Of a stretch of 64,000 bases of DNA, positions 9,221 through 17,308 are shown one piece after another. The notes under the pieces are model-generated. The model was given only the letters and a program-made list of their open reading frames with translations. It was not told where the DNA came from and did no database searches. The stretch is taken from the NCBI GenBank assembly GCA_002482505.1, contig DLGD01000012.1:59205-123204 (forward strand), given 5' to 3'. The position numbers and the translations under genes were made by a program. Within the stretch, counting starts at the first letter, position 1; every line of letters starts with the position of its first letter. The DNA comes from Christensenella sp. UBA7703 (GTDB lineage Bacteria; Bacillota; Clostridia; Christensenellales; CAG-138).

Positions 9221-10306
9221 ATGAAGAAAAAGACTATTCGAACCTGCTTATTTGCGCTGTGGCTGCTTTTCGTGGCTTTTGTCGGCGCAGCGTCACATGC
9301 GGCGGAGGGCGCGCCGACGGTTGGAGACCTCACAGGAGACGGGAACACGACCGCGGCAGACGCAGCGTGTATGCTCCGCGCGATTGCTTTTGGCAGGCTA
9401 AACGAGGATGAGCGACCGGATCTCGACTTCACCAAGAATGGTGAGATCAACGGTGTGGATGCGCGCGCGGCGCTGCTATATGCCTGCGGCGGCATCGAGG
9501 ACTGGGTTGCGTTTGGCGAGCGGGTGTCCAGCGGGCTTTGCAGCGAGCAGTTGATGGATCGTTTTTCCTATACGGGAACCCGGAGCGATGGACAAGGGAA
9601 CTATCAAAGCGAGAACGTCTCGGTCACAATCTCATCCGGCCGTGCCGAAAAAAGCACCTATTACCTCGCGGACATCTGTGTGCAGGACATCACGAGCTTT
9701 TTGACCACGTTTAGCAGCGGGTCGTTTCGCGGCAAGACGGAGTCCGTACTCGCGATGTTTGACGCAACACCGGGGGCAATCGTCGGCATGAACGGAGACT
9801 TTTACTCCTATCATCTCTACGGGCCGGTGGTGCGAAACGGCGAAACGTTTGTGGATTATGTCAACAAGGACTGGGATATCGCGGTGCTGCTCAGCACAGG
9901 TGAACTGATCACCTATCCCAACAACATGCTCAAGAAAGACGCGCTTATGGGGATGAGTGTCTACCAAACATGGGTGTTTGGGCCCGCGCTGCTGGACGAA
10001 AACGGTCACGCGAAGACAAAGTTTCGCAGTCAGGTGCAGGTAAAAAATCCGCGCAGCGTATTGGGCTATTATGAACCCGGGCACTACGCGTTTTTAACGG
10101 TGGACGGCAGATCGCGCGAATCGGAAGGCATGACGATGACGCAGCTTTCCGCTCTTTGCGAAAGCCTTGGGTTTGCGAGCGCATATAATATGGACGGCGG
10201 GCAATCCAGCGTGCTGATGTCGCAGGCGGGGGCAATCAACATTCCCTATCGCGGCGGCAGATCGGTCAGCGATATTTTGGCGATTCGGGAATTGCCAGAG
10301 GGATGA
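9221..10306 (+). CDS. Secreted phosphodiester glycosidase (NAGPA-type) with dockerin-like repeats
   Basis: This 361-residue protein has a signal peptide (residues 1-25, hydrophobic core TCLFALWLLFVAFVGAASHA). It then has two dockerin-type calcium loops (DLTGDGNTTAAD near 32 and DFTKNGEINGVD near 66), and a C-terminal phosphodiester glycosidase domain (from about residue 115). Conserved points of that domain are the GMNGDFY, PGHY, VDGR and YNMDGG motifs. In the family this domain cleaves GlcNAc-1-phosphodiester linkages. Dockerins normally bind cohesins on scaffolds; no cohesin is visible in this window. Two further proteins here share the same domain (27427-29877 and 33543-34607). The start was taken at the signal peptide; the ribosome site is weak (GAAAAG). 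Confidence 0.85.
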   Translation: MKKKTIRTCLFALWLLFVAFVGAASHAAEGAPTVGDLTGDGNTTAADAACMLRAIAFGRLNEDERPDLDFTKNGEINGVDARAALLYACGGIEDWVAFGERVSSGLCSEQLMDRFSYTGTRSDGQGNYQSENVSVTISSGRAEKSTYYLADICVQDITSFLTTFSSGSFRGKTESVLAMFDATPGAIVGMNGDFYSYHLYGPVVRNGETFVDYVNKDWDIAVLLSTGELITYPNNMLKKDALMGMSVYQTWVFGPALLDENGHAKTKFRSQVQVKNPRSVLGYYEPGHYAFLTVDGRSRESEGMTMTQLSALCESLGFASAYNMDGGQSSVLMSQAGAINIPYRGGRSVSDILAIRELPEG

Positions 10307-10348
10307 TTCGCAACTACCCCGCCAACAGAGAGATTTTTAAAGAAACAG

Positions 10349-10459
10349 ATGGAAGATTTATTTCAATAGCATAAGAGATACTACGAATAATAGATGGATG
10401 ACTTATTTAGAAGCACAAGTGAGATTATATATCAATAATTTATGGAAGATTTATTTCAA
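10349..10459 (+). repeat. Repeated rarA start-codon region
   Basis: The 18 bases that open rarA (ATGGAAGATTTATTTCAA, 10442-10459) occur exactly once more at 10349-10366, followed there by TAG. A degenerate third copy at 10394 reads Met-Asp-Asp-Leu-Phe. The stretch is much more A/T-rich than its surroundings. It looks like small tandem duplications of the 5' end. Confidence 0.8.
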
Positions 10460-11794
10460 AATCAAATAGAAGAGAACGCGCCGCTTGCGGATCGCATGCG
10501 CCCGCGCACGCTCGATGAATTCATCGGGCAAAAGCACATCGTGGGCGAAGGCAAGCTCCTTCGGCGCGCGATTTTGACCGATCGTTTGCAGTCGTCAATC
10601 TTCTTTGGCCCGCCGGGCACGGGGAAGACCACGCTTGCCGCGATCGTCGCCAACGCCACCGGCGGCGCGTTTTCAAAGCTCAATGCGGTCACCGCGGGAG
10701 TCAAGGAGCTCCGCGCCATCGTGGAAGAGGCGGAAAATCGGCTGCGCCTCTATCGCCAGCCGACGTACCTGCTGCTCGACGAATGCCACCGCTGGAACAA
10801 GACGCAGAGCGATTCGCTCCTGCCCGCGCTGGAAAAGGGAATCATCCGTTTCATCGGCTCCACGACGGAGAACCCGATGATCGCGATGACCAGCGCAATC
10901 GTTTCGCGCTGCCGCGTATTTCAGTTTTACCCGCTGACCAATGAGGATGTGGAGCAGGCGGTGCTTGCCGCCGTTCGGGACGAGGCGCGCGGCTTTGGCA
11001 AGCTACCCGTCGTGCTGGAGGAAGAGGCGCTGCATACCATCTCCGCAATCGCAAACGGCGATTGCCGAAACGCCCTCAACGCGCTGGAGCTTGCGGTGCT
11101 CACCACCGAGAAAAACGAGGCGGGGGACATCCGCATCACGCGCGAAATCGCAGCCGAGTCCAGCCAGAAAAAAGTCATCAAATGCGACGAGCAGCTCTTT
11201 TACGACATGCTCTCCGCGTTTTGCAAATCCCTCCGCGGCGGTGACTCCAACGCGGCGATCGCGTGGTTTACGCGGCTTCTCTATGCGGGGGTTGACCCGC
11301 GGATCATCGCGCGGAGGCTCATCGCCCACGCGAGCGAGGACGTTGGCCTTGCAAACCCACAGGCGATGGTGCAGGCGGTTGCGGCGGCGGACGCGCTGGA
11401 GCACATCGGCCTGCCGGAGGCACGGCTGTCTCTGACGCAGGCGATCATCTTCATCTGCGAATCACCCAAGAGCAACAGCGTCGTAACGGCGCTGATGGCG
11501 GCCGCCGCGGACGCGGAAACAAGCTTTGATGAACCGGTGCCCGTCTACCTGCGGGACACTTCCTTTGCCGGCGCTGCGAAACTGGGTCATGGCAAAGGGT
11601 ATCTCTACCCGCACGATTTTCCCGGGCACTGGGTCAAGCAGGAGTATATGCCGCCTTCGCTCAAGGGCAGGCGCTATTATACCCCCTCCGATCAGGGGCA
11701 GGAGGCAAAGATTAAGGAAAACCACGAGAGACGGGATAAGCTCCGAAGTGGAGAGCCGCTTTCGCAGGAAACAAACGAAGACAAGCGCGATTAA
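10442..11794 (+). CDS. rarA: Replication-associated recombination protein RarA (MgsA)
   Basis: A 450-residue AAA+ ATPase of normal RarA length. Walker A is FGPPGTGKTT (about residues 55-64) and Walker B is LLLDECHRW (about 109-117). The sensor segment FIGSTTENP follows, then the RarA/MgsA C-terminal clamp-loader-like tetramerisation domain with YAGVDPRIIARRLI and the ending GHGKGYLYPHDFPGHWVKQEYMP. RarA acts at stalled replication forks. The start ATG has no Shine-Dalgarno site but lies in a duplicated A/T-rich region (10349-10441), so the leader may have been rebuilt by duplication. A DUF3592 gene follows after 24 bases. Confidence 0.95.
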   Translation: MEDLFQNQIEENAPLADRMRPRTLDEFIGQKHIVGEGKLLRRAILTDRLQSSIFFGPPGTGKTTLAAIVANATGGAFSKLNAVTAGVKELRAIVEEAENRLRLYRQPTYLLLDECHRWNKTQSDSLLPALEKGIIRFIGSTTENPMIAMTSAIVSRCRVFQFYPLTNEDVEQAVLAAVRDEARGFGKLPVVLEEEALHTISAIANGDCRNALNALELAVLTTEKNEAGDIRITREIAAESSQKKVIKCDEQLFYDMLSAFCKSLRGGDSNAAIAWFTRLLYAGVDPRIIARRLIAHASEDVGLANPQAMVQAVAAADALEHIGLPEARLSLTQAIIFICESPKSNSVVTALMAAAADAETSFDEPVPVYLRDTSFAGAAKLGHGKGYLYPHDFPGHWVKQEYMPPSLKGRRYYTPSDQGQEAKIKENHERRDKLRSGEPLSQETNEDKRD

Positions 11795-11818
11795 ACGCGC
11801 AACAGGAGAACGCACGAT

Positions 11819-12271
11819 ATGAATATGATGATTCCCGCAACCAGCATCACGTTTGCGCAGATGTTTACGATGATCTTCTCCGGCACATTCGGGCTGATGG
11901 GACTGATCTTTCTGATCGTGGGGCTTGCGTTCAGCGCCTCCATCAACAGCAAGCGTAACCGCTGCACCGCCTATACTGAAGGCGTGGTCAGCGCCATGCA
12001 GGCGCAGTTCGGCTCAAGCGGCTTTCGCGCGGTCTATCGTTTCACCATCGACGGAAAAGAGCTCCAATACGTCTCCAACTATGCGGGAAACAGCAATCTG
12101 CTCATTGGGCAAAGCGTCGGGGTCTATTATGACCCGGCGCAGATCGGGCGCGTCTATATCGAAGAGGACGCGCGGCAGATGAAGACCTTCGCCCGTGTGT
12201 TTACGATTCTTGGATGCGTGTTTTTGTTTATTGCAATGATCGTCGCAATCGTTCTACTGGGCGTTTTGTAA
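11819..12271 (+). CDS. DUF3592-like membrane protein
   Basis: A 150-residue protein with a membrane helix at each end (about 18-40 and 125-149) enclosing a small extracytoplasmic or cytoplasmic beta domain. The domain text, with TAYTEGVVSAMQ, YRFTIDGKELQY and GQSVGVYYDPAQIGRVYIEE, matches the DUF3592 pattern. Function unknown. AGGAG lies about ten bases before the first ATG; a second in-frame ATG at 11825 is possible. It lies 24 bases behind rarA on the same strand and is probably co-transcribed, though a functional link is not evident. Confidence 0.8.
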   Translation: MNMMIPATSITFAQMFTMIFSGTFGLMGLIFLIVGLAFSASINSKRNRCTAYTEGVVSAMQAQFGSSGFRAVYRFTIDGKELQYVSNYAGNSNLLIGQSVGVYYDPAQIGRVYIEEDARQMKTFARVFTILGCVFLFIAMIVAIVLLGVL

Positions 12272-12361
12272 GCGCAGCAACACCAATTTGCTTTAAAAAT
12301 TCGCGTTTTTGCGCGAATGCGTTGATATTTCGGACATTTTGTGAATAATCATGGGGTATCA

Positions 12362-12390
12362 TTGGCACGGCATCGGGCTTATGGTACACT
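12362..12390 (+). promoter_or_regulatory. Sigma-70-type promoter of the CotH-VTC-DUF4956 operon
   Basis: TTGGCA (12362-12367), a 17-base spacer and TACACT (12385-12390) preceded by TGG, giving both a -35 and an extended -10. The gene starts about 50 bases later. Confidence 0.7.
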
Positions 12391-12441
12391 AGACGTTGCG
12401 AAAATGCTCACCCGCAGTTTCGCGAAAGGAGCACTGGATAC

Positions 12442-15400
12442 ATGGCAAAACGAAGAAGGAGAGCTTCCGGCGCGCGCAAGCTGCTCATAGTGGTGTTGCT
12501 TGCCGTCAGCGCCGTTGCGCTCATTCTTTATCTAACCAAGGGCGGCGGAAAAGTTGAAAACGAATACCTCGGCAAGATTGAAATCAACGAGGTGATGAGT
12601 AGCAACAAAGGCTCCGTGCCGGACGAAACAGGTGCGTTTCCGGACTGGATCGAGGTGTATAACAACACCGACTCCAAGCTGGACATCTCCGGTTTTGGCC
12701 TGACCGATAAGCTGATCTCCGCCGCAAAATGGACATTCCCGGAGGGTTCCATCCTTGAACCCCGCGGGTTTATTGTCGTATTCTGCAGCGGTGACCCCAC
12801 GCGCGGCAGAATGCATACGCCCTTTAAACTCTCCGCCTCGGACGACGTGATTCTTTCCAACGTCTCCGGCAAGGTGGTGGATAGCGTCACCCTGCAACCG
12901 GTCACGAGCGGATATTCCCTCGGACGCAACGCGGACGACGGCACCACGTGGAAGGAGATGCTGCCAAGCCCGGGTTATCCGAACACGCAGGAAGGCGCGG
13001 CGGAATATCTTGCGACGCTTTCCGCCTCGGCGGAGCAGTCCATCGGCGTTACGCTCAATGAGTTTATGCCGAGCAACGCTTCCACGCTGGTTGGACCGGA
13101 TGGAGCCTATTGCGATTGGATTGAGCTCTACAACGCCACAGGCGCAGAAGTTGATCTCAGCGGATACGGCATTTCGGATACGCCCACTCAACCGCTGAAA
13201 TATACCCTGCCCAAGGGAACGAAAATCGCCGCAAACGGCGTGCTGCTGATCTATTGCACCGGACGCTCGACGCCCGAAGGATCGGACAAGATCGAAGCCC
13301 CGTTCTCGCTGGCAGCCTATGCCGAAAGCGTTGTGTTCTCTACGCCGTCCGGCAAGATCCTCGATCAATATGACTATACCCGCGCAAACACGGACATCAG
13401 CTTTGCGCGCAATCCTGACGGTACAGGAGACTGGGCAACCGCTTCCCAGCCGACGCCGGGCTATCCCAATAACAATGCGGGGCTGGAGGCGTTCATGAAG
13501 ACGCTCTCCTTCGGAAAAGGTGACATCGTCATCTCCGAAGTGCTCAACGCAAACGTATCCTACCTCAAACAGCCGGATGGCGAGTATTATGATTGGATCG
13601 AAATACACAACACCACCGGCTCGCCTATTTCACTGGCGGGATACGCGCTGAGCAACAATGCGAAGAACCCCGCCAAGTGGGTGTTTCCCGACGTAACGCT
13701 CAATGCGGGCGAATATTTAACGGTTCAAGCGTCGGGTAAAAACGTTTCCGACGCGCAAAAAAAAAATAATCTAGCGACGAACTTTGGCCTGTCTGTTGAC
13801 GGGGATGTCGTCCTTCTCTTTACGCCGGATGGCACGATTCTGGATAAGATGCTCGTGCCAAAAGGCCATGCGGATGTGAGCTACGGGCGCACGGACACAA
13901 GCCTGATGTTTTACGCGAAACCCACGCCAAACGAGCCGAACGGTTCCGGCGTTGCGGGCTATGCGCAAAGGCCGCTCATCACCACCCCCGGCGGAACCTT
14001 TAGCAGCGCACAAAGCGTTAGCATCGAGGTGCCGGAAGGTTGCAGCGTCACCTACACCACGGACGGAACGGTACCAAGCGAGAACTCTTCCCGCTATTCC
14101 GGCCCGATCACGATCAGCAAGACTTCGGTGCTGCGCGCCCGCGCGTTCAAGAGCGGGTATAACGGCAGCGACACCGCCAGCCAGACGTATGTGATCTATA
14201 CCGGCGAGAGCACGGTTGAAAACCACAAGTATACCCTGCCGGTGGTGAGCATTGTCACAGAGCCGGGTAACCTTTGGGACCCGGAAACAGGCATCTATGT
14301 CATCGGAAATCAGTATGCTGAGGTGTCAGGACAATTGCCGACCGATATTCGAATGACTGCCGGAATGAATGACCCGAACTGGAATCTGGCGAACTTCAAT
14401 GCGCAGCCGAAATCCCACCCTGACCCGCTGGGCAGAAGCTGGGAACGCGATATGCACTTTGACTATATCGACCTCGACGGCAAAACTCTCTACAGTGGCG
14501 ATGGCGTGTTCCAGATTCAGGGGCAGTTCTCGCGTAACAATGAACAAAAAGGCTTCTCGTTGAAGGCAAAGGGCGCATACGGCGATTCGGTGTTTCACTA
14601 TCCGTTCTTCGAGAACCGTTCGTATTCCGACTTTAAGTCGCTGGTGCTGCGCGCAAGCGGGCAGGATGCGACCAACAGCCGCATTCGTGACAACCTGGTC
14701 ACAACGTTGTTCGAAGAAGGCAATACGGGCTTGCCGGAGAACCGCGCGGTCGTTGTGCAGGCGCATAAGCAGGTAGTCGTGCTGCTCAACGGCAAATACT
14801 GGGGCGTTTACGATTTCATGGAGCGCATCAAGGAAGACTTTATTGCATCGCGCTTCCATCTATCGAATCCCGATGCAATCGACATGCTCTTCGGCAACGG
14901 CAATCAGTATTGCGTGCTGGCGGGCAATGGCTGGGAAGACTACACCAATATGGTCGAATGGGCAGGCAGTCATGATCTGAGCGATCCCTCCAACTACGAC
15001 TACATCAACACGCTGATGGATACGGAGAACTATGCGACGTATGTCGCGGCGGAGATCATCGTTGGCAACTCCGACTCCGTCAATCTCAAATATTGGCGCA
15101 GCTCGGAATATGACAACAAGTGGCGCTGGATTTTATACGACTTCTGCTGGGCGATGAACCGCGATGATAAATCTTCGGACACGGCGACGGTCGGTTTCCG
15201 CAGAGACTTCTTCTCGCGCTACTTCAATCCGGAAGGACACGGTTCCGGCAAAGCGGGTTCCACGGTGCTCATCCGCGCGTTGCTTGCAAACGCCACCTTC
15301 AAGCAGATGTTCCTCGAAAAAGTGGCGTTGATGCTCAACGATGTCTATACGCCGGAGAAGATACTTGCGATGGTGGACAGGCTTCAGGGCAACATAGACG

Positions 15401-15606
15401 CAGAGATGAAGTATGATGTGGATCTTTGGGATTCCATCACGTATTCCACCTGGCAGCAGCACTGCGACCACATCCGCAACTATGCGAAGAACTATCAGAA
15501 CTATGCGCTGAAGTATGTGCAAAACTATTTCAGTCTCAGCGATTCAGAGATGAACAGCATCTTCGGGCGCAAAACGACATTGGAAGATACGACAAATGGC
15601 GGCTAA
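12442..15606 (+). CDS. CotH kinase-family protein with three lamin-tail domains
   Basis: A 1054-residue exported protein held by an N-terminal signal anchor (residues 13-31). It has three lamin-tail (LTD) domains at about 43-178, 200-340 and 361-497, each with an EVMSSN/EFMPSN/EVLNAN start, a DWIE core and an S-GYP or similar end. A chitobiase-type C-terminal-like beta domain follows at about 508-585 (YTTDGTVPSENSSRYSGP), then a CotH kinase domain at about 595-1000 (GKYWGVYDFMERIKEDF, WRWILYDFCWAMN). CotH proteins are atypical kinases, known to phosphorylate spore-coat proteins in Bacillus. Here the usual D-x-D metal motif reads DFC, so activity is uncertain. It overlaps the VTC gene by 11 bases and belongs to its operon. 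Confidence 0.88.
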   Translation: MAKRRRRASGARKLLIVVLLAVSAVALILYLTKGGGKVENEYLGKIEINEVMSSNKGSVPDETGAFPDWIEVYNNTDSKLDISGFGLTDKLISAAKWTFPEGSILEPRGFIVVFCSGDPTRGRMHTPFKLSASDDVILSNVSGKVVDSVTLQPVTSGYSLGRNADDGTTWKEMLPSPGYPNTQEGAAEYLATLSASAEQSIGVTLNEFMPSNASTLVGPDGAYCDWIELYNATGAEVDLSGYGISDTPTQPLKYTLPKGTKIAANGVLLIYCTGRSTPEGSDKIEAPFSLAAYAESVVFSTPSGKILDQYDYTRANTDISFARNPDGTGDWATASQPTPGYPNNNAGLEAFMKTLSFGKGDIVISEVLNANVSYLKQPDGEYYDWIEIHNTTGSPISLAGYALSNNAKNPAKWVFPDVTLNAGEYLTVQASGKNVSDAQKKNNLATNFGLSVDGDVVLLFTPDGTILDKMLVPKGHADVSYGRTDTSLMFYAKPTPNEPNGSGVAGYAQRPLITTPGGTFSSAQSVSIEVPEGCSVTYTTDGTVPSENSSRYSGPITISKTSVLRARAFKSGYNGSDTASQTYVIYTGESTVENHKYTLPVVSIVTEPGNLWDPETGIYVIGNQYAEVSGQLPTDIRMTAGMNDPNWNLANFNAQPKSHPDPLGRSWERDMHFDYIDLDGKTLYSGDGVFQIQGQFSRNNEQKGFSLKAKGAYGDSVFHYPFFENRSYSDFKSLVLRASGQDATNSRIRDNLVTTLFEEGNTGLPENRAVVVQAHKQVVVLLNGKYWGVYDFMERIKEDFIASRFHLSNPDAIDMLFGNGNQYCVLAGNGWEDYTNMVEWAGSHDLSDPSNYDYINTLMDTENYATYVAAEIIVGNSDSVNLKYWRSSEYDNKWRWILYDFCWAMNRDDKSSDTATVGFRRDFFSRYFNPEGHGSGKAGSTVLIRALLANATFKQMFLEKVALMLNDVYTPEKILAMVDRLQGNIDAEMKYDVDLWDSITYSTWQQHCDHIRNYAKNYQNYALKYVQNYFSLSDSEMNSIFGRKTTLEDTTNGG

Positions 15607-16309
15607 ACAAGCGCTTCCCGGCAAGCAGTACCGGCACGAACTGAAATACATCATCTCCGAAGGGGAGCATAAGCTCTTGAGCTTGCGCGTCAAGGCGTGT
15701 CTCAAGCAGGATTATCATGCCTCCGTCAACGGCGGGGAGTATTTCATCCGCAGCTTGTATTTTGACGATCCGTTTGATACCGCGCTGTGGGAAAAGACCA
15801 GCGGCGTTGCTTCACGTGACAAATTCCGCATCCGAATCTATAATCTGCAGGATGATTCCATCAAGCTGGAGCGCAAGCACAAGGAAGGGCAATACATCAA
15901 GAAAGACAGCGTCTCGCTTTCGCGGCAGGATTGCGACGAGATCGTCCGCGGCAACCTTGAGTGCCTCAAGCACAACGACAGCCCCTTTGCGATGCAGTTT
16001 TACGGCATCTTTAAGGCGAACCACCTTCGCCCAAAGGTTTTGGTTGACTACACGCGCGAGCCATATGTATTCCCGGCGGAGGATGTGCGCATCACGTTTG
16101 ACAAGAACGTCCGTACCGCGATGCGCTGCACCGACCTGTTCAACCCGAATGTGATCACCTACCCCGTTTGGGATTTGCGAAACTGTATGATCATGGAGGT
16201 CAAGTTCAACGAGAGCCTACCGCAATATGTGGGGGAGCTTCTAACCCTCGGTTCCGCGCAGCGAACGGCGGCAAGCAAATATGTCTTCTGCCGCCAGTAT
16301 GAGTTTTAA
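15596..16309 (+). CDS. VTC-domain polyphosphate polymerase-like protein
   Basis: This 237-residue protein is a VTC tunnel domain. KQYRHELKYII at the start, YFIRSLYFDD, KFRIRIYN and KLERKHK supply the Arg/Lys-rich strands that bind polyphosphate and nucleotide, and the EVKFNESLP stretch carries the late Glu of the metal site. In yeast Vtc4 this fold makes polyphosphate from ATP; bacterial homologues are largely untested. No signal peptide, so it should act on the cytosolic side. Its start lies inside the end of the CotH gene, a translationally coupled arrangement, and a DUF4956 membrane protein follows 61 bases later. CotH, VTC and DUF4956 genes occurring together is a pattern I know from Firmicutes. 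Confidence 0.88.
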   Translation: MAAKQALPGKQYRHELKYIISEGEHKLLSLRVKACLKQDYHASVNGGEYFIRSLYFDDPFDTALWEKTSGVASRDKFRIRIYNLQDDSIKLERKHKEGQYIKKDSVSLSRQDCDEIVRGNLECLKHNDSPFAMQFYGIFKANHLRPKVLVDYTREPYVFPAEDVRITFDKNVRTAMRCTDLFNPNVITYPVWDLRNCMIMEVKFNESLPQYVGELLTLGSAQRTAASKYVFCRQYEF

Positions 16310-16370
16310 GCGAAGCGCATTTGCGCCAGCCATAGATTTCTTCATCAGGATGATGTTAAGGAGGTAACGT

Positions 16371-17063
16371 ATGAATCATTTTCTGCGCGCGGAGGGAGAA
16401 GCCCTCACAACCGCGTTCAACATCAAGGATCTTTTCTCGAGCACGCTCAATCCCCTGCAGGTGATCCTCACGTTGGTCATCGCGCTGGGCATCGGAGCAT
16501 TTCTGTATTTCATCTATAAAAAGACGTTCGCAGGGGTTGTGTATTCCCGCTCGTTCAACCTGAGCCTGATTCTTTTGACCATGGTGTCCGCGATGGTCAT
16601 CATGCTCATCAGTTCCAACCTCACGCTCTCGCTGGGCATGGTCGGCGCGCTGTCCATCGTGCGTTTCAGAACCGCGATCAAGGACCCGATCGACACGGTC
16701 TATATGTTCTGGGCGGTTGGCGAGGGCCTTGCGCTCGGCGCGGGGTTTGTGGACGTCGGCCTGATCGGCGCGCTGGTCATCGGCGTGATCATGGTTCTCA
16801 TCACCTCCGTCAAGGGCAGCGGCACCATGCCGTACCTGCTCATCCTGCATTTTGACGACCGCGCAAGCCAGCAGATCAAGGGATTGATCCGCCAGCTTCC
16901 CAAGGCGCACATCAAGAGCAAGACCGTCCAGCACGACGGTATTGAGCTGACCATTGAGCTGCGCATCCGCGAAAGCGACACGGACTTTGTGGACAAATTC
17001 CTGCGCGTGCCGGGCGTCTTTGACGCAACCCTCGTCGCGCATCAGGGAGATTTGCTCTCGTAA
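16371..17063 (+). CDS. DUF4956 membrane protein
   Basis: A 230-residue protein with about four membrane helices (roughly residues 20-45, 60-85, 95-115 and 120-145) and a C-terminal cytosolic domain of about 80 residues that looks like a small ferredoxin-like fold. The SLGMVGALSIVRFRTAIKDP segment is the DUF4956 signature. The gene has an excellent ribosome site (AAGGAGG, 7 bases before ATG). It closes the CotH-VTC-DUF4956 operon before the terminator at 17091. A role as membrane partner of the VTC protein is an inference from repeated neighbourhood. Confidence 0.86.
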   Translation: MNHFLRAEGEALTTAFNIKDLFSSTLNPLQVILTLVIALGIGAFLYFIYKKTFAGVVYSRSFNLSLILLTMVSAMVIMLISSNLTLSLGMVGALSIVRFRTAIKDPIDTVYMFWAVGEGLALGAGFVDVGLIGALVIGVIMVLITSVKGSGTMPYLLILHFDDRASQQIKGLIRQLPKAHIKSKTVQHDGIELTIELRIRESDTDFVDKFLRVPGVFDATLVAHQGDLLS

Positions 17064-17090
17064 TCTGTTTCTAAAAAATAGAATGTATGA

Positions 17091-17130
17091 CAGCCGGAAG
17101 ACGGATTTTTATCGTCTTTCGGCTGTTTTT
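17091..17130 (+). terminator. Terminator after the DUF4956 gene
   Basis: A 13-bp stem with one G-U pair (17091-17103 with 17113-17125) is followed by TTTTT. Confidence 0.85.
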
Positions 17131-17275
17131 GCGTGGAGAAAAACAGGGATTGCGCCTGCGGCGCAAGCGAAGGAGAAAGAACGCAAAAATCACGGATTAT
17201 TCGTATTATAACAGGTCGATTTTTCCAAAAAACGGCAGTTCTTTACTATAATATATATACAGAGTTGAAAAATTA

Positions 17276-17284
17276 TGGTATACT
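17276..17284 (+). promoter_or_regulatory. Extended -10 promoter for recF
   Basis: TGG-TATACT in an A/T-rich stretch 25 bases before the recF start. A second TATAAT lies at 17247-17252. No DnaA boxes are evident in 17131-17308. Confidence 0.5.
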
Positions 17285-17308
17285 AATATGTAATAAATTA
17301 GGGGAAGT

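Noticed and set aside
17131..17308. Replication origin in front of recF
   Set aside because: The stretch is A/T-rich, but I find no cluster of DnaA boxes (TTATCCACA-like) and dnaA is not adjacent.
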